A stretch of 5,515 nucleotides of DNA from the NCBI GenBank assembly GCA_002315455.1, contig DCGG01000109.1, forward strand, positions 2,015 through 7,529. The letters run 5' to 3'. Every line of letters starts with the position of its first letter. Within the stretch, counting starts at the first letter, position 1. This DNA comes from Lentisphaeria bacterium UBA1784 (GTDB lineage Bacteria; Verrucomicrobiota; Lentisphaeria; Victivallales; Victivallaceae). This document shows, in pieces, positions 5,480 to 5,515 of the stretch. Below the pieces are notes generated by a model. That model saw nothing but the letters and a program-made list of their open reading frames with translations. It was not told the origin of the DNA and made no database searches. Made by a program: the position numbers and the translations under genes.

Positions 5480-5515
5480 AACGGGAAAATAAGTCTGCAA
5501 ACTCCCTGATTGCGC
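5480..5515. other. Right-edge intergenic stub
   Basis: The 36 bases after the thiI stop hold no recognisable gene start. Only a 4-bp possible stem (GCAA 5497-5500 with TTGC 5510-5513) is visible, too weak to call a terminator. Whatever ends the operon lies beyond the window. Confidence 0.4.

Noticed and set aside
4214..5500. A 428-residue open frame on the minus strand opposite thiI
   Set aside because: Mirror of a GC-rich gene with clear family motifs on the + strand; low-complexity His/Gly/Asp/Arg composition and no known motif.
1..5515. A hidden novel system (defence, mobile element, CRISPR, retron-like RNA)
   Set aside because: No long repeats, array, tRNA or integrase end, or unexplained stretch over 100 bases was seen; nearly all bases are covered by housekeeping genes.

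Overview
The window is a compact, GC-rich (clearly above 50%), Gram-negative-looking chromosomal segment with every recognisable gene on the + strand. It carries ordinary housekeeping and metabolic genes. I see no mobile element, CRISPR array, RNA gene, phage gene or defence system. The lineage cannot be fixed from the sequence alone. The base composition, a CdsA whose C-terminal signature departs from the classical form, and the mix of a clostridial-type 4-Cys TSCPD protein with a heptose-isomerase-like protein would fit a PVC-group bacterium such as a Lentisphaerota/Victivallales member. That assignment is an inference of low to moderate confidence.

Region 1 (bases 1-1047) holds the 3' part of a GNAT acetyltransferase reading frame. 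It runs without a stop codon into a TSCPD (4-Cys) domain. An ATGA overlap then couples it to dut, encoding dUTPase. A strong internal Shine-Dalgarno and ATG at the domain junction leave open whether GNAT and TSCPD are made as one protein, two, or both.

Region 2 (1048-1147) is the only real intergenic gap, about 100 bases, and it is AT-rich against its surroundings. It contains a plausible sigma70-type promoter, an 8-bp perfect hairpin, and a second small hairpin that would cover the next gene's ribosome binding site.

Region 3 (1148-5479) is a tightly packed five-gene run: a SIS-domain phosphoheptose isomerase-like protein (gmhA-like), phosphatidate cytidylyltransferase (cdsA), an Lrp/AsnC regulator, a class I PLP aminotransferase, and the tRNA 4-thiouridine synthase ThiI. 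Junctions are +3 nt, +3 nt, a 26-nt overlap and a 16-nt overlap, so the run is almost certainly one transcription unit with translational coupling. The first two genes serve the envelope (LPS heptose precursor, phospholipid head-group activation). The regulator-aminotransferase pair resembles the AlaR-AlaT (YugG-YugH) pair of Bacillus subtilis and probably controls amino-acid, perhaps alanine, transamination. ThiI modifies tRNA.

The points most worth a second look are the GNAT-TSCPD fusion or internal start, the structured leader before the gmhA-like gene, the altered phosphate loop of the isomerase, and the altered CdsA signature.
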